From CBDDBH01 sp965225625 (GTDB taxonomy: Bacteria; Pseudomonadota; Gammaproteobacteria; JADZEE01), in contig CBDDBH010000034.1 of the NCBI GenBank assembly GCA_965225625.1, positions 248,001-312,000 on the forward strand: a DNA stretch of 64,000 nt. The letters are read 5' to 3'. Under the pieces are notes generated by a model. It saw only the letters and a list, made by a program, of their open reading frames with translations. It was not told the origin of the DNA and made no database searches. Positions 44,419 to 52,309 of the stretch are shown here, one piece after another. Every line of letters begins with the position of its first letter. Positions within the stretch are counted from its first letter, which is position 1. The position numbers were made by a program, and so were the translations under genes.

Positions 44419-45840
44419 ATGGATCCAGAACCGATAGTCCAGGTTAACAACGTATCCAAAGCCTATCGGTTGTGGCGGGATCCTGCGGCCCGCCTGAAAG
44501 CTCCACTGTGTAATCTACTCGCTGATTACCTGCCGCGCAGTACGACTGCGCACCAGCGGCTTAAGGCTAAATCGAGTTCCTATTTCAAAGACTTTTACGC
44601 ACTGCGCAATATTTCTTTCGACGTCGCTAAAGGCGAATCTGTCGGCATAATCGGCCTGAATGGATCGGGCAAAAGCACTTTGTTACAAATTATTGCGGGC
44701 ACCTTGCAAGCAACGCAAGGTAAAGCGTCCGTACGCGGACGAGTCGGTGGCTTATTGGAGTTGGGAAGCTCGTTCGACCTCGAGTATTCGGGACGGGAAA
44801 ACATTTTTCTAGCAGGCATAATCGAGGGACTATCGCGGTCCGACATTGCAGACAGATTCGATGGTATCGCCGCTTTTGCGGATATCGGCGAGTTTATCGA
44901 GCAACCTGTAAAAACGTATTCGTCGGGGATGCTGCTGCGTCTGGCGTTCGCGGTGAAAACCGCTTTGCAACCCGATGTCTTGATCGTCGACGAAGCACTG
45001 GCGGTGGGCGACATCTTTTTCCAAGGTAAATGTCTACGCCGCATGCGCGAGTTGCAAGAGTGCGGCACGAGTATTTTGTTCGTCAGCCACGCCCTGGGTA
45101 CCGTCAGGGAGATGTGTACGCGCGGAATTCTGTTGAATGGCGGCGAAGTCATCATGGACGACGAAGTCTCTCGAGTTACTCAGCGATATTTGCGCATACT
45201 TATTTCCGATGCTCAGCCGGTTGTCGATGAAGCCACGCCACAGCCGACGACCACTGAGAGTTTCGTGCCGAGCGCCATCGAGGATAGAGTCAGCCTGCCG
45301 ACGGTTGATATTGAAGTCGGCCGTGAGATGTTTGAATCAAAAGCTGCGTCGGATCGGATCCAAAGTGGCAAAGCGCACTTTGTGAATGTACAAATGCTCG
45401 ATTCCGATGGTGCGCTGAAAAACAGTTTTGAATTTGGTGAGCGTGTCACCTACCGGATGGTGATTCAGGTGGACCGGCCGATTCATCTACTGTGGATCGG
45501 ATACCAGGTAAAAACCAACACCGGCATACAAATAGTGCATGGCGATTCGAGCTTGATGGGCAAACTCGATCATGAATTCGAAGTTGGCAAGACCTACTTG
45601 GCAGATTGGCAATTTGCGCTTCGTCTTCAACACGGCGGATATTCCGTAAGCGCCGTACTCGCCATTCCGGACCCACCCGGCGTTATGCAACCAAGCTGGG
45701 AATATGTGGACGTGGCTAACCTTGCCTACGAGTTCACGGTCGCTCCGCGTCAACAGGGCATGATTGGCGGTGCGGTGGTTTGGGACAACGAGTTGTCTAT
45801 TGTGGAACTTCAGCGACCGGTGGAGGAGACGCTTGGGTAG
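44419..45840 (+). CDS. wzt: Polysaccharide ABC transporter ATP-binding protein, Wzt type with C-terminal glycan-binding domain
   Basis: The 473-residue protein has an ABC ATPase domain (about 1-250): Walker A GLNGSGKST at 79-87, signature YSSGM at 167-171 and Walker B VLIVDEALAVGD from 187. The early insertion GLNG and the LLELGSSFD block are typical of Wzt/TagH transporters. Residues about 300-470 form a beta-rich domain (ENTFEF-like NSFEFGERVTYRM, WQFALRLQHGGYSVSAV) corresponding to Wzt_C, which recognises the terminal modification of the glycan before export. The permease partner is encoded separately at 54211. A strong terminator follows at 45890. Confidence 0.92.
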   Translation: MDPEPIVQVNNVSKAYRLWRDPAARLKAPLCNLLADYLPRSTTAHQRLKAKSSSYFKDFYALRNISFDVAKGESVGIIGLNGSGKSTLLQIIAGTLQATQGKASVRGRVGGLLELGSSFDLEYSGRENIFLAGIIEGLSRSDIADRFDGIAAFADIGEFIEQPVKTYSSGMLLRLAFAVKTALQPDVLIVDEALAVGDIFFQGKCLRRMRELQECGTSILFVSHALGTVREMCTRGILLNGGEVIMDDEVSRVTQRYLRILISDAQPVVDEATPQPTTTESFVPSAIEDRVSLPTVDIEVGREMFESKAASDRIQSGKAHFVNVQMLDSDGALKNSFEFGERVTYRMVIQVDRPIHLLWIGYQVKTNTGIQIVHGDSSLMGKLDHEFEVGKTYLADWQFALRLQHGGYSVSAVLAIPDPPGVMQPSWEYVDVANLAYEFTVAPRQQGMIGGAVVWDNELSIVELQRPVEETLG

Positions 45841-45889
45841 GGTACGCGGTGGGACATCTAGCAATTTTGAAATAGGCTTCATTTTACTG

Positions 45890-45945
45890 CCCCTCATCCG
45901 ACCGTCATCCCTGGCGGTCGGGTGAGGGGTAATTTTGGCTTTTTT
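45890..45945 (+). terminator. Rho-independent terminator after wzt
   Basis: Two 15-base arms (45890-45904 and 45915-45929) pair fully with one T-G wobble around a 10-base loop. They are followed by a T-rich stretch ending in six Ts (45940-45945). This is the clearest intrinsic terminator in the window. It separates the upstream sugar-nucleotide/wzt unit from the regulator gene. Confidence 0.85.
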
Positions 45946-45998
45946 CCTCAGACCCGCTCCAAAACCAGTCCGAATAATATTTGTACGGGAACAGTAGA

Positions 45999-46027
45999 TT
46001 GACCTAAACCGCGTCCACATCTAGAAT
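45999..46027 (+). promoter_or_regulatory. Sigma-70 promoter of the winged-helix regulator
   Basis: TTGACC at 45999-46004 and TAGAAT at 46022-46027 each match the consensus hexamers at five of six positions, with the optimal 17-base spacer. Transcription would start near 46034, inside the first palindromic operator and about 43 bases before the ATG. Prediction is by eye, but the fit and placement are strong. Confidence 0.75.
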
Positions 46028-46043
46028 GTTCACGGAATGAACA
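46027..46043. promoter_or_regulatory. Palindromic operator 1 of the winged-helix regulator
   Basis: TGTTCA-CGGAA-TGAACA is a perfect inverted repeat with 6-base arms and a 5-base spacer. It begins at the last base of the -10 hexamer and covers the predicted transcription start, where a bound repressor would block polymerase. The arms are identical to those of operator 2. Confidence 0.75.
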
Positions 46044-46058
46044 GTAATCCGATTTATT

Positions 46059-46075
46059 TGTTCATCTCCTGAACA
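46059..46075. promoter_or_regulatory. Palindromic operator 2 of the winged-helix regulator
   Basis: TGTTCA-TCTCC-TGAACA repeats operator 1 with a different spacer. The two centres are 32 bases apart, about three helical turns, so two dimers would sit on the same DNA face. The site ends one base before the regulator ATG and takes up the position of a ribosome site, suggesting autorepression. Confidence 0.75.
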
Positions 46076-46076
46076 C

Positions 46077-46709
46077 ATGGCGCCAAAAGACCGGGAAGAG
46101 GCACTAACGCTCGAACTCCTCGAAGCGATCGAGGCGAACAGCGACGTCACCCAGCGGCATCTGGCCAATCGTCTCGGTGTGGCGCTAGGGTTAGCCAACT
46201 CCTACCTGAAGCGCTGTGCCAAAAAAGGCCTGATAAAAATAACGCAGGCGCCCGCAAATCGTTACCTCTATTACCTGACGCCGCAGGGTTTCGCAGAGAA
46301 AAGTCGTCTGACAGCAGAATATCTGTCTTCATCCTTTACGTTTTACGGTCGTGCCAGCGATTCGATCAGCTCAGTATTTCGTTTGTGTGATCAGCGCGGC
46401 TATCAGCATGTGCTCCTGGGCGGTGTTTCCGAATTTGCCGAAATAGCATCCGTGCGCGCCCATGATTTCAGCGTCGAAATCAACGGTACGTTCGACCGGC
46501 AGAGCTTACTCAACCGCTTCATCGGTCGGTCCGTCTGGAGAGATTGGCCCTCCGGTGAAGACATAGACGCATGCGTCATTACCGCGCTCGTTGATTCGCA
46601 ACGAATGTATGCAGATGTGCGGGCGCATATGAGCACAGAGCGCGTGATCGTGCCGACCATGTTGGCATCGATAATAGCAACGGCGCCTGTAGTGGGCGGC
46701 GACGTATAA
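46077..46709 (+). CDS. Winged-helix transcriptional regulator (EPS-associated MarR-like)
   Basis: The 210-residue protein has an N-terminal winged helix: DVTQRHLANRLGVALGLANS (about 24-43) as the helix-turn-helix, followed by KRCAKKGLIKITQ and a wing with RYLYYLTPQG. This resembles the EPS-associated MarR-type regulators found in polysaccharide loci. Residues 105-205 form a second domain with RGYQHVLLGGVSEFAEIAS and EDIDACVITALVDS, which looks like a nucleotide- or sugar-binding fold; this is uncertain. Two identical palindromes directly before the gene point to autoregulation. There is no clear ribosome site. Confidence 0.8.
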   Translation: MAPKDREEALTLELLEAIEANSDVTQRHLANRLGVALGLANSYLKRCAKKGLIKITQAPANRYLYYLTPQGFAEKSRLTAEYLSSSFTFYGRASDSISSVFRLCDQRGYQHVLLGGVSEFAEIASVRAHDFSVEINGTFDRQSLLNRFIGRSVWRDWPSGEDIDACVITALVDSQRMYADVRAHMSTERVIVPTMLASIIATAPVVGGDV

Positions 46710-46770
46710 GCGCTGGCCACCGTGGTGGCTGGTTTTATGACGTGGTGGAGTCCTTCGGGAGTGCGCCAGT

Positions 46771-46783
46771 GGCGGTAGCGTGC
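46771..46783 (+). promoter_or_regulatory. ops / JUMPstart element in the leader of the long polysaccharide operon
   Basis: GGCGGTAGCGTGC matches the ops core recruited by RfaH (GGCGGTAGNNT) exactly, and the preceding CCAGT extends the similarity to the E. coli JUMPstart sequence. It sits in the 121-base untranslated stretch between the regulator gene and the aminotransferase at 46831, the correct position for an operon leader. An RfaH homologue is encoded at 43889. The consensus is recalled from memory of published JUMPstart sequences. Confidence 0.8.
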
Positions 46784-46830
46784 CTGATGATTGAGATCGC
46801 CAGGCCGTAAGCAAAAACGAGTAACTGAGC

Positions 46831-48021
46831 ATGCAGACAGCGATGACTGAAGAAATTGAAATTCGGGACGAATACCTCGCATTCGGACGCCCAGACTTTT
46901 CTCAGGTAGAGATTGCCGCAATCGAACGAATTTTGCGTTCTGGCTGGGTCGGTATGGGTGAAGAAACCCTGGCATTCGAGCGAGAACTTGCGCGATACCT
47001 GCAAGCACCCGAAGTGGTTACGGTGAACTCGTGCTCCTCGGCGCTATTCCTGGCATTGCGTATAATCGGCATCGGGCCGGGCGACGAGGTTATCTGTCCC
47101 AGTCTGACCTGGCATAGTACGGCCGCTGCAGTTGTTCAGCACGGGGCAACGCCGGTTTTTTGCGACGTTGATGCAAGCACCTGGTGTGCATCCGCCGAAA
47201 CCATTTCGCCACGACTCAGCAACAAAACCAAAGCCGTGATCGTCGTCCACTACGGTGGACTCGCCGCGGATATTCGGGCTATCCGCGACGACCTTCCGGA
47301 ATCGATCGCGATTGTGGAAGACGCTGCTCATGCATTCGGTGCGACGTTTCACGATTCGCGACCGGTTGGGTCGAATCAATCGCTGACGTGCTTCAGCTTT
47401 TACGCTAACAAAAACCTCTCGATTGGCGACGGCGGCGCAATAGCGCTGGCGGACACGAGCACGGCTGAGCGTTTGCGTTGTCTGCGCCAAATGGGACTGT
47501 CCAGTAACGCCTGGGACCGGTACACCAGTCCTACCGGAAATCTGGTCCCAACGGTGACGGAGTTGGGCTACAAGATGAATCTCACGGATCTGCAATCAGC
47601 ACTCGGTCGGGTGCAACTCAAGCGTCAAGCCGAATTCCACACTAAACGACTGGCCATCGCGCAGCGTTATTACGATGCGCTGCCGACTATAATGCCGGAC
47701 GTGCAACTGCAGACCAGCGTCCTCGAAGAGGGGCATTCACGTCACCTGTTTGCGCTTATGCTGCCGGCGGACTATGCGGGACAGGGACGCAATGATTTAT
47801 TGATGGCGTTGCGTCAGCGCAATATCGGTGCCGGCATCCACTACGCGCCGCTGCACGATCTGCCACTTTACTCAGGCGGAGCCGCCCTCAAGCTTGAGCA
47901 TACCGAGGCCCTCGGCGCGCGACTTTTGTCGCTGCCGATCGGCGTCGCCATGACTCCTGCGGATGCGGACTATGTACTGACTCATTTTGACGCGCTTGTC
48001 GGTCGCCGGAGGCGAACGTGA
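46831..48021 (+). CDS. DegT/DnrJ/EryC1/StrS aminotransferase (second of three)
   Basis: The 396-residue PLP enzyme shows NSCSSALFLAL (phosphate loop), VEDAAHAFGA and the Schiff-base Lys194 in YANKNLSIGDGGA. It should transaminate a keto-sugar nucleotide. It opens the long operon just after the ops element. Either ATG at 46831 or 46843 could be used, and no strong ribosome site is visible. Its stop overlaps the GTG of the radical SAM gene (GTGA), so the two are translated together. Confidence 0.87.
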   Translation: MQTAMTEEIEIRDEYLAFGRPDFSQVEIAAIERILRSGWVGMGEETLAFERELARYLQAPEVVTVNSCSSALFLALRIIGIGPGDEVICPSLTWHSTAAAVVQHGATPVFCDVDASTWCASAETISPRLSNKTKAVIVVHYGGLAADIRAIRDDLPESIAIVEDAAHAFGATFHDSRPVGSNQSLTCFSFYANKNLSIGDGGAIALADTSTAERLRCLRQMGLSSNAWDRYTSPTGNLVPTVTELGYKMNLTDLQSALGRVQLKRQAEFHTKRLAIAQRYYDALPTIMPDVQLQTSVLEEGHSRHLFALMLPADYAGQGRNDLLMALRQRNIGAGIHYAPLHDLPLYSGGAALKLEHTEALGARLLSLPIGVAMTPADADYVLTHFDALVGRRRRT

Positions 48022-49000
48022 CCAGCAATACGCCAGCAATCGAGTACGGTTTTCACGATCGACTACATGCCGAGTTCCCGTCGCAGGTGATTGTCGACAT
48101 TACCGAAGTTTGCAACCTCGCCTGCATTCATTGTCCGCACCCAGAATTCAAAAAATCTGAGCACTATTCGGCGCGCTATCTCGAGCCCGAATTAAACGCA
48201 AAGCTGGTCGATGAGGTCGCAAAATCTGGCGGCGGGAAGACGCAATACATCCGCTATTCCAGTGAGGGCGAGCCTCTCATCCATCCGCATGGTTACGAGA
48301 TGATTGAATACGCGGTGAGAAATTCTGGTGTCTTCGTAACGCTTACCACCAACGGCACTATCATGAACGAAAAGCGAACCAGACGGCTACTCGACGGTGG
48401 CGTACACATGATCGATATCAGCATCGATGCGCACACGCCGGAAACCTACGCGAAAGTTCGTGTCAACGGCGATCTGGACGTGACCAAGTCCAACGTCATC
48501 AAGCTCATAACCTGGATCCGCGAAAGCGGGGTGGCGACAAAGGTTGTGGTCAGTTTTATCGAGCAAGCCGAAAACACGCACGAAAGCGCCAACTTCAAAA
48601 CGTTTTGGGACAATGCAGGCGCAGATTATGTCGTCATCCGTCGCTTGCATTCAGCCGCCGGCGCCGTTGCCGGCATCGCCCAACAAATGCGCGATGAGAA
48701 TCGTCAGTGCAGCGCCGACCGTGTGTCTATCCATGGGAGCGCATCGTTTTGAATCCGCGCGGCCATCTTGCATTTTGTCCCGCCGATTGGACCCACGGTT
48801 CGACCGTTGTCGACTATCGAACGGCATCCATCAGTGAGACCTGGGGCAGTGATTTCTACCGTGATCTTCGCAATGCGCATTTGACTAATCGCTACAAGGA
48901 TCACGCTTTCTGTGGCCAATGCCCCGATTGGCGTCAAACCCGATGGCCGACACAGGGGCGCGCGTATGCGGACATGATTGAGGAGCTGTCGACTTCGTGA
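48018..49000 (+). pseudogene. Radical SAM/SPASM-type protein, frameshifted
   Basis: Two frames form one radical SAM enzyme of about 327 residues. The N-terminal part has the [4Fe-4S] triad CNLACIHC (Cys32, 36, 39) and a YSSEGEPLIHP block; the C-terminal part has PCVYPWERIVLNPRGHLAFC and CGQCPDW, which are auxiliary-cluster (SPASM/twitch) cysteines. The break lies near 48704-48710: one missing base between the CGT CA and GTG CAG codons. Such enzymes in sugar pathways, for example BtrN, oxidise or rearrange an amino sugar or cyclitol. The start is GTG, overlapping the preceding stop, and the end overlaps the next gene's GTG, making a three-gene coupled unit. Confidence 0.82.
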
Positions 49001-50073
49001 GCGACACTATCGGGCATTCCCGGCCGTGGCTGACCGAAGCGGATCGTCAAGCAATCAATGCGGTGCTGGATTCGGAAATGTTGGCCCAGGGCGAGGTAAC
49101 CGCGGAGCTCGAGCGGGAAATGGCGGCGTGGGTCGGGGCGAGCGGGGGCGTCGCGACGGGCAGCGGAACGGCTGCGCTGACGTTGGCGCTGTTAGCACTT
49201 GAAGTCGGTCAAGGGCACGAAGTGCTCATGCCTTCCTACGTATGCCGCTCAGTAATGGAGGCGGTGCTCACGGTTGGCGCTAAGCCCGTGCTGGCGGACG
49301 TCGGTGCCGATTGGGTGGTTACCCCGGAAACTTGTGCGGCGCATATCTCAGCCGCGACACGCGCGATCATTGTGCCGCACATGTATGGAATATTTGCTGA
49401 TTTGCCGCAGTTTCGCAGTTTTGGCGTGCCGCTCATCGAAGATTGTGCGCAAGCTGTTGCCGGATCTGGTGAACGACCGGTGTCCGGCGACGTAGCCGTG
49501 TTTTCTTTTCAGCCCACCAAGTGTTTTACCACGGGTGAGGGCGGCATGGCGGTGAGTGCGAGACCGGATCTCGTTGAGCGTTTGCGTCAATTGCGTGACG
49601 GTCGCAGTGCAGGCGACGGAATTCGAATATTCGCGCCCTTGTCGGATATCGCCGCGGCCTTGGGGCTGAGCCAGTTGCAACGTTATGCCAGCGCCCTGCA
49701 AAGTCGTCGAGAAATCGCCGCACGCTATCGGGCGGCGTTCGAAGATCTGCTGCCCAATAGTTTGCATCACGCAGCTTTGCAGCGAAGTATGTTTTATCGA
49801 TTTCCCATCACGGTCGCCGGTGGCGTGGCACACTACCAAGCGGCATTCGCCAGCCGTGGCATGACCATCCGTTGCGGTGTCGATCCGTTGTTGCATCGGC
49901 TCGGCGAATTGGATGACACACATTTCCCGAATACCGTGCGGCTATATGAAACGACCGTGTCTTTTCCAATTTATCCGGCCATGAGCGAGTCGCAGGTGCA
50001 AGATTGCATTGCAGCCGTAACGCAAGTTTTTGCCGACCAGCGCTTGATTTCCGCTGGTGCGCAGGCTCGCTGA
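48997..50073 (+). CDS. DegT/DnrJ/EryC1/StrS aminotransferase (third of three)
   Basis: The 358-residue PLP enzyme has ATGSGTAALTLALL, IEDCAQAVAGSGE and the Schiff-base lysine Lys175 in QPTKCFTTGEGGMA. Start is GTG overlapping the stop of the radical SAM gene. Placement directly after a radical SAM/SPASM enzyme suggests it aminates the ketone that enzyme produces; this is inference. Two methyltransferase genes follow. Confidence 0.87.
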   Translation: MSDTIGHSRPWLTEADRQAINAVLDSEMLAQGEVTAELEREMAAWVGASGGVATGSGTAALTLALLALEVGQGHEVLMPSYVCRSVMEAVLTVGAKPVLADVGADWVVTPETCAAHISAATRAIIVPHMYGIFADLPQFRSFGVPLIEDCAQAVAGSGERPVSGDVAVFSFQPTKCFTTGEGGMAVSARPDLVERLRQLRDGRSAGDGIRIFAPLSDIAAALGLSQLQRYASALQSRREIAARYRAAFEDLLPNSLHHAALQRSMFYRFPITVAGGVAHYQAAFASRGMTIRCGVDPLLHRLGELDDTHFPNTVRLYETTVSFPIYPAMSESQVQDCIAAVTQVFADQRLISAGAQAR

Positions 50074-50086
50074 TCCGATTTAGCTG

Positions 50087-50821
50087 ATGACAATAAATCG
50101 AACTAAACCAGCTATTGAACAACTAGAAGAGCTCGTGCGTGATGTGCCGGGTTGGAGCCCGATCGATCAACTCTACACCTTGTTCACTCTAGCTCTGTCC
50201 TCGGCCGATCTACAGGGTGATATCGTCGAAGTGGGTTCGTGGTGCGGTCGCTCGGCGGTGATTCTTGGGGCGGCGGCACAACTACAGCGCAACACGCGAG
50301 TACATTGCGTCGATCTTTTTCCGGCGCGTGAAGACTGGCAGGAAAATCCCGATGGGACTTATTCGATGGAAGTCGAGATCGCGGGCAAGATCCACCATGC
50401 CTATGCGGAACAAACGGTCTGGAAGGAGCCCTATGAAACCCAGACTTCGGTAATCTATGAAAAACACGCCGATGTGTTTACCTACTTCATGGAAACGGTG
50501 AACAACGCTGGTATGCAAACCTGTATCGAGCCACATCGGGGAGATACGCGATCGTTCGTCACAAGTCGCAGCGCGGATTTTCGCTGCAAACTCGCGTTTC
50601 TGGACGGCGACCACGGCTACGCGGCCGTGTGCGAGGATATTCGCAACCTGGAACCCTTGCTGGTTGCGGGCGGCTGGATTTGCTTTGATGACGCCTTTAG
50701 TTCGTATGCAGGCGTAGACCAGGCGGTAACGGAGCTGATCATCGATAACCCTGCGTTTGAGTCGTGTCAGCAAATGACCCGAAAACTATTCGTCGCGCGA
50801 AAGCAGCTGGAACAACACTAA
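50087..50821 (+). CDS. Class I SAM-dependent methyltransferase (Methyltransf_24-like)
   Basis: The 244-residue protein has the small-methyltransferase pattern GDIVEVGSWCGRSAVIL (motif I), CVDLFPAREDW (motif II) and FLDGDHGYAAVCEDI (motif IV, with the metal-binding acidic residues of catechol-type O-methyltransferases). It likely methylates a sugar hydroxyl or amino group. It lies between the third aminotransferase gene (13 bases before) and a broken TylF-like gene (20 bases after). Confidence 0.82.
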   Translation: MTINRTKPAIEQLEELVRDVPGWSPIDQLYTLFTLALSSADLQGDIVEVGSWCGRSAVILGAAAQLQRNTRVHCVDLFPAREDWQENPDGTYSMEVEIAGKIHHAYAEQTVWKEPYETQTSVIYEKHADVFTYFMETVNNAGMQTCIEPHRGDTRSFVTSRSADFRCKLAFLDGDHGYAAVCEDIRNLEPLLVAGGWICFDDAFSSYAGVDQAVTELIIDNPAFESCQQMTRKLFVARKQLEQH

Positions 50822-50841
50822 AGCGATGAAGATACCCTGCC

Positions 50842-51604
50842 ATGTATGACATGTCCGAGCGCCATGAACCTGAGCGGCTACAGCGTGAAGCGTTGGAGGA
50901 GTTGTTCGATGCCAGCGCACTTTCGGTTTTCGAAATGTTCAGAAATTTTCCAGTGTTTACGCCGCGCTTCAATCTCGCCCGGTTTCTCGTTCATTACGAA
51001 TTGTTCAAACAGGTAAAAGAACTTCCCGGCGTGATCGTGGACCTGGGTGTGTTTCGCGGTGCGTCGACGTTCACATGGGCGAAATTATGCGAAGTGCTGT
51101 GTCCAACCGACGTTCGAAAGGTTGTCTACGGTTTTGACACATTTGCGGGTTTTCCAGAGCTAGGCGGTGAGGATGGCGCCGAGGCATGACCGAGTGCCGG
51201 GAGGTTACGCAGGCGGCGACAGCATGGAACAGGAGCTTGGAAGGGCGCAGCAGGCCATGGATCACGATCGCCAATTCAAGCAGGTTCCGCGGATAGAACT
51301 GATCAAAGGCGACGTCCGAGAAACTATCCCGGAATTTCTGCAATCCAAAGGCAATGGGCTAAAGATAGCGTTGTTGAACCTTGATCTGGATCTGTACGAA
51401 CCGACCCAGATCGCGCTAGAGCATTTCGTCCCGCGCATGGTTCGCGGCGGCATCATCATCGTCGACGAATACGCCGTTGACACTTTTGGTGGGGAAACGA
51501 AGGCGATCGACGAGTATTTCGAGAAAGCCTTTGGTGTCCGGCCGAAACTCAAGAAGTTTACCTGGCACAGTAATCCTTCCGGATACATCGTCGTTGACTG
51601 GTGA
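50842..51604 (+). pseudogene. TylF/MycF-like sugar O-methyltransferase, frameshifted
   Basis: Two frames add up to one TylF-family macrocin-type O-methyltransferase of about 254 residues. The 5' part contains PGVIVDLGVFRGAS (motif I) and YGFDTFAGFPEL; the 3' part contains RIELIKGDVRETIPEFL, LNLDLDLYEPTQIAL and GGIIIVDEYAVD, the TylF metal-binding aspartates. The break is at about 51184-51190, where one extra base (or two missing) follows the GAG codon at 51181. Restoring frame gives EDGAEA joined to HDRVPGGY. The downstream WbqC gene starts inside the stop codon (GTGA). Confidence 0.82.
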
Positions 51605-52308
51605 GAGTCGGCGTCATTCAGTCGAATTACCTGCCCTGGCGCGGCTATTTTGATTTCATCGACCAGACCGACCTGTTTGTGTTTCATGACGACCTTCAAT
51701 ACACCAAGGGCGACTGGCGAAATCGTAACAAATTGAAAAGCCCGGACGGACTCAAGTGGTTTTCGGTGCCGGTGAACTATGCGCAAACCAAACAACTGAT
51801 ATGCGAATCTCAGATCGACTATTCAAAGGACTGGGGCCAGTCTCATCGCAATCGGTTCCGCGCATATTATTCCAAAGCGCCGTATTTTAACGATGCGAGC
51901 GAGATCCTCGAACGCGTGCTAACGCCGAGACCTACGACGATTAGCGAGCTCAATATCAACGCAACAAAGATTATTTGTGAGTACCTCGGGATAACGACAA
52001 CGCTAACCTGTTCGACGCAGTACCCACTCAGTGGAAGCAAAACGCAACGACTGATCGAATTGTTGCAGTGTGTGGGTGCGGATACCTATTTGTCGGGTCC
52101 CAGTGCGCGAAACTATCTCGACGAAGTTCAGTTTTCGCAGCGCGCGATAGCGCTTGAATATAAGGTCTACGACTACGGGCCTTACCCTCAATTGTGGGGG
52201 CCATTCGAAGGTGCAACATCTATCCTGGATTTAATAGCCAATTGCGGGTCCGACGCTCGTCGATATCTGAGCAGCGCATCTCCCAATCAACGCGTGGTGC
52301 CGAGCTGA
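51601..52308 (+). CDS. WbqC family protein
   Basis: The 235-residue protein begins MRVGVIQSNYLPWRGYFDFI, the family signature, and continues with FVFHDDLQYTKGDWRNRNK and a later YLSGPSARNYLD block. WbqC proteins are frequent in O-antigen and capsule clusters. Their chemistry is not settled; some have been proposed to act in sugar or amino-acid side-chain modification. Start is GTG overlapping the previous stop; the next gene begins two bases after its end. Confidence 0.87.
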   Translation: MRVGVIQSNYLPWRGYFDFIDQTDLFVFHDDLQYTKGDWRNRNKLKSPDGLKWFSVPVNYAQTKQLICESQIDYSKDWGQSHRNRFRAYYSKAPYFNDASEILERVLTPRPTTISELNINATKIICEYLGITTTLTCSTQYPLSGSKTQRLIELLQCVGADTYLSGPSARNYLDEVQFSQRAIALEYKVYDYGPYPQLWGPFEGATSILDLIANCGSDARRYLSSASPNQRVVPS

Positions 52309-52309
52309 T

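Noticed and set aside
46710..46740. GCCAC-CGTG-GTGGC hairpin followed by GGTTTTATG as a terminator of the regulator gene
   Set aside because: The stem is only five pairs and the T run is four bases; too weak to call.
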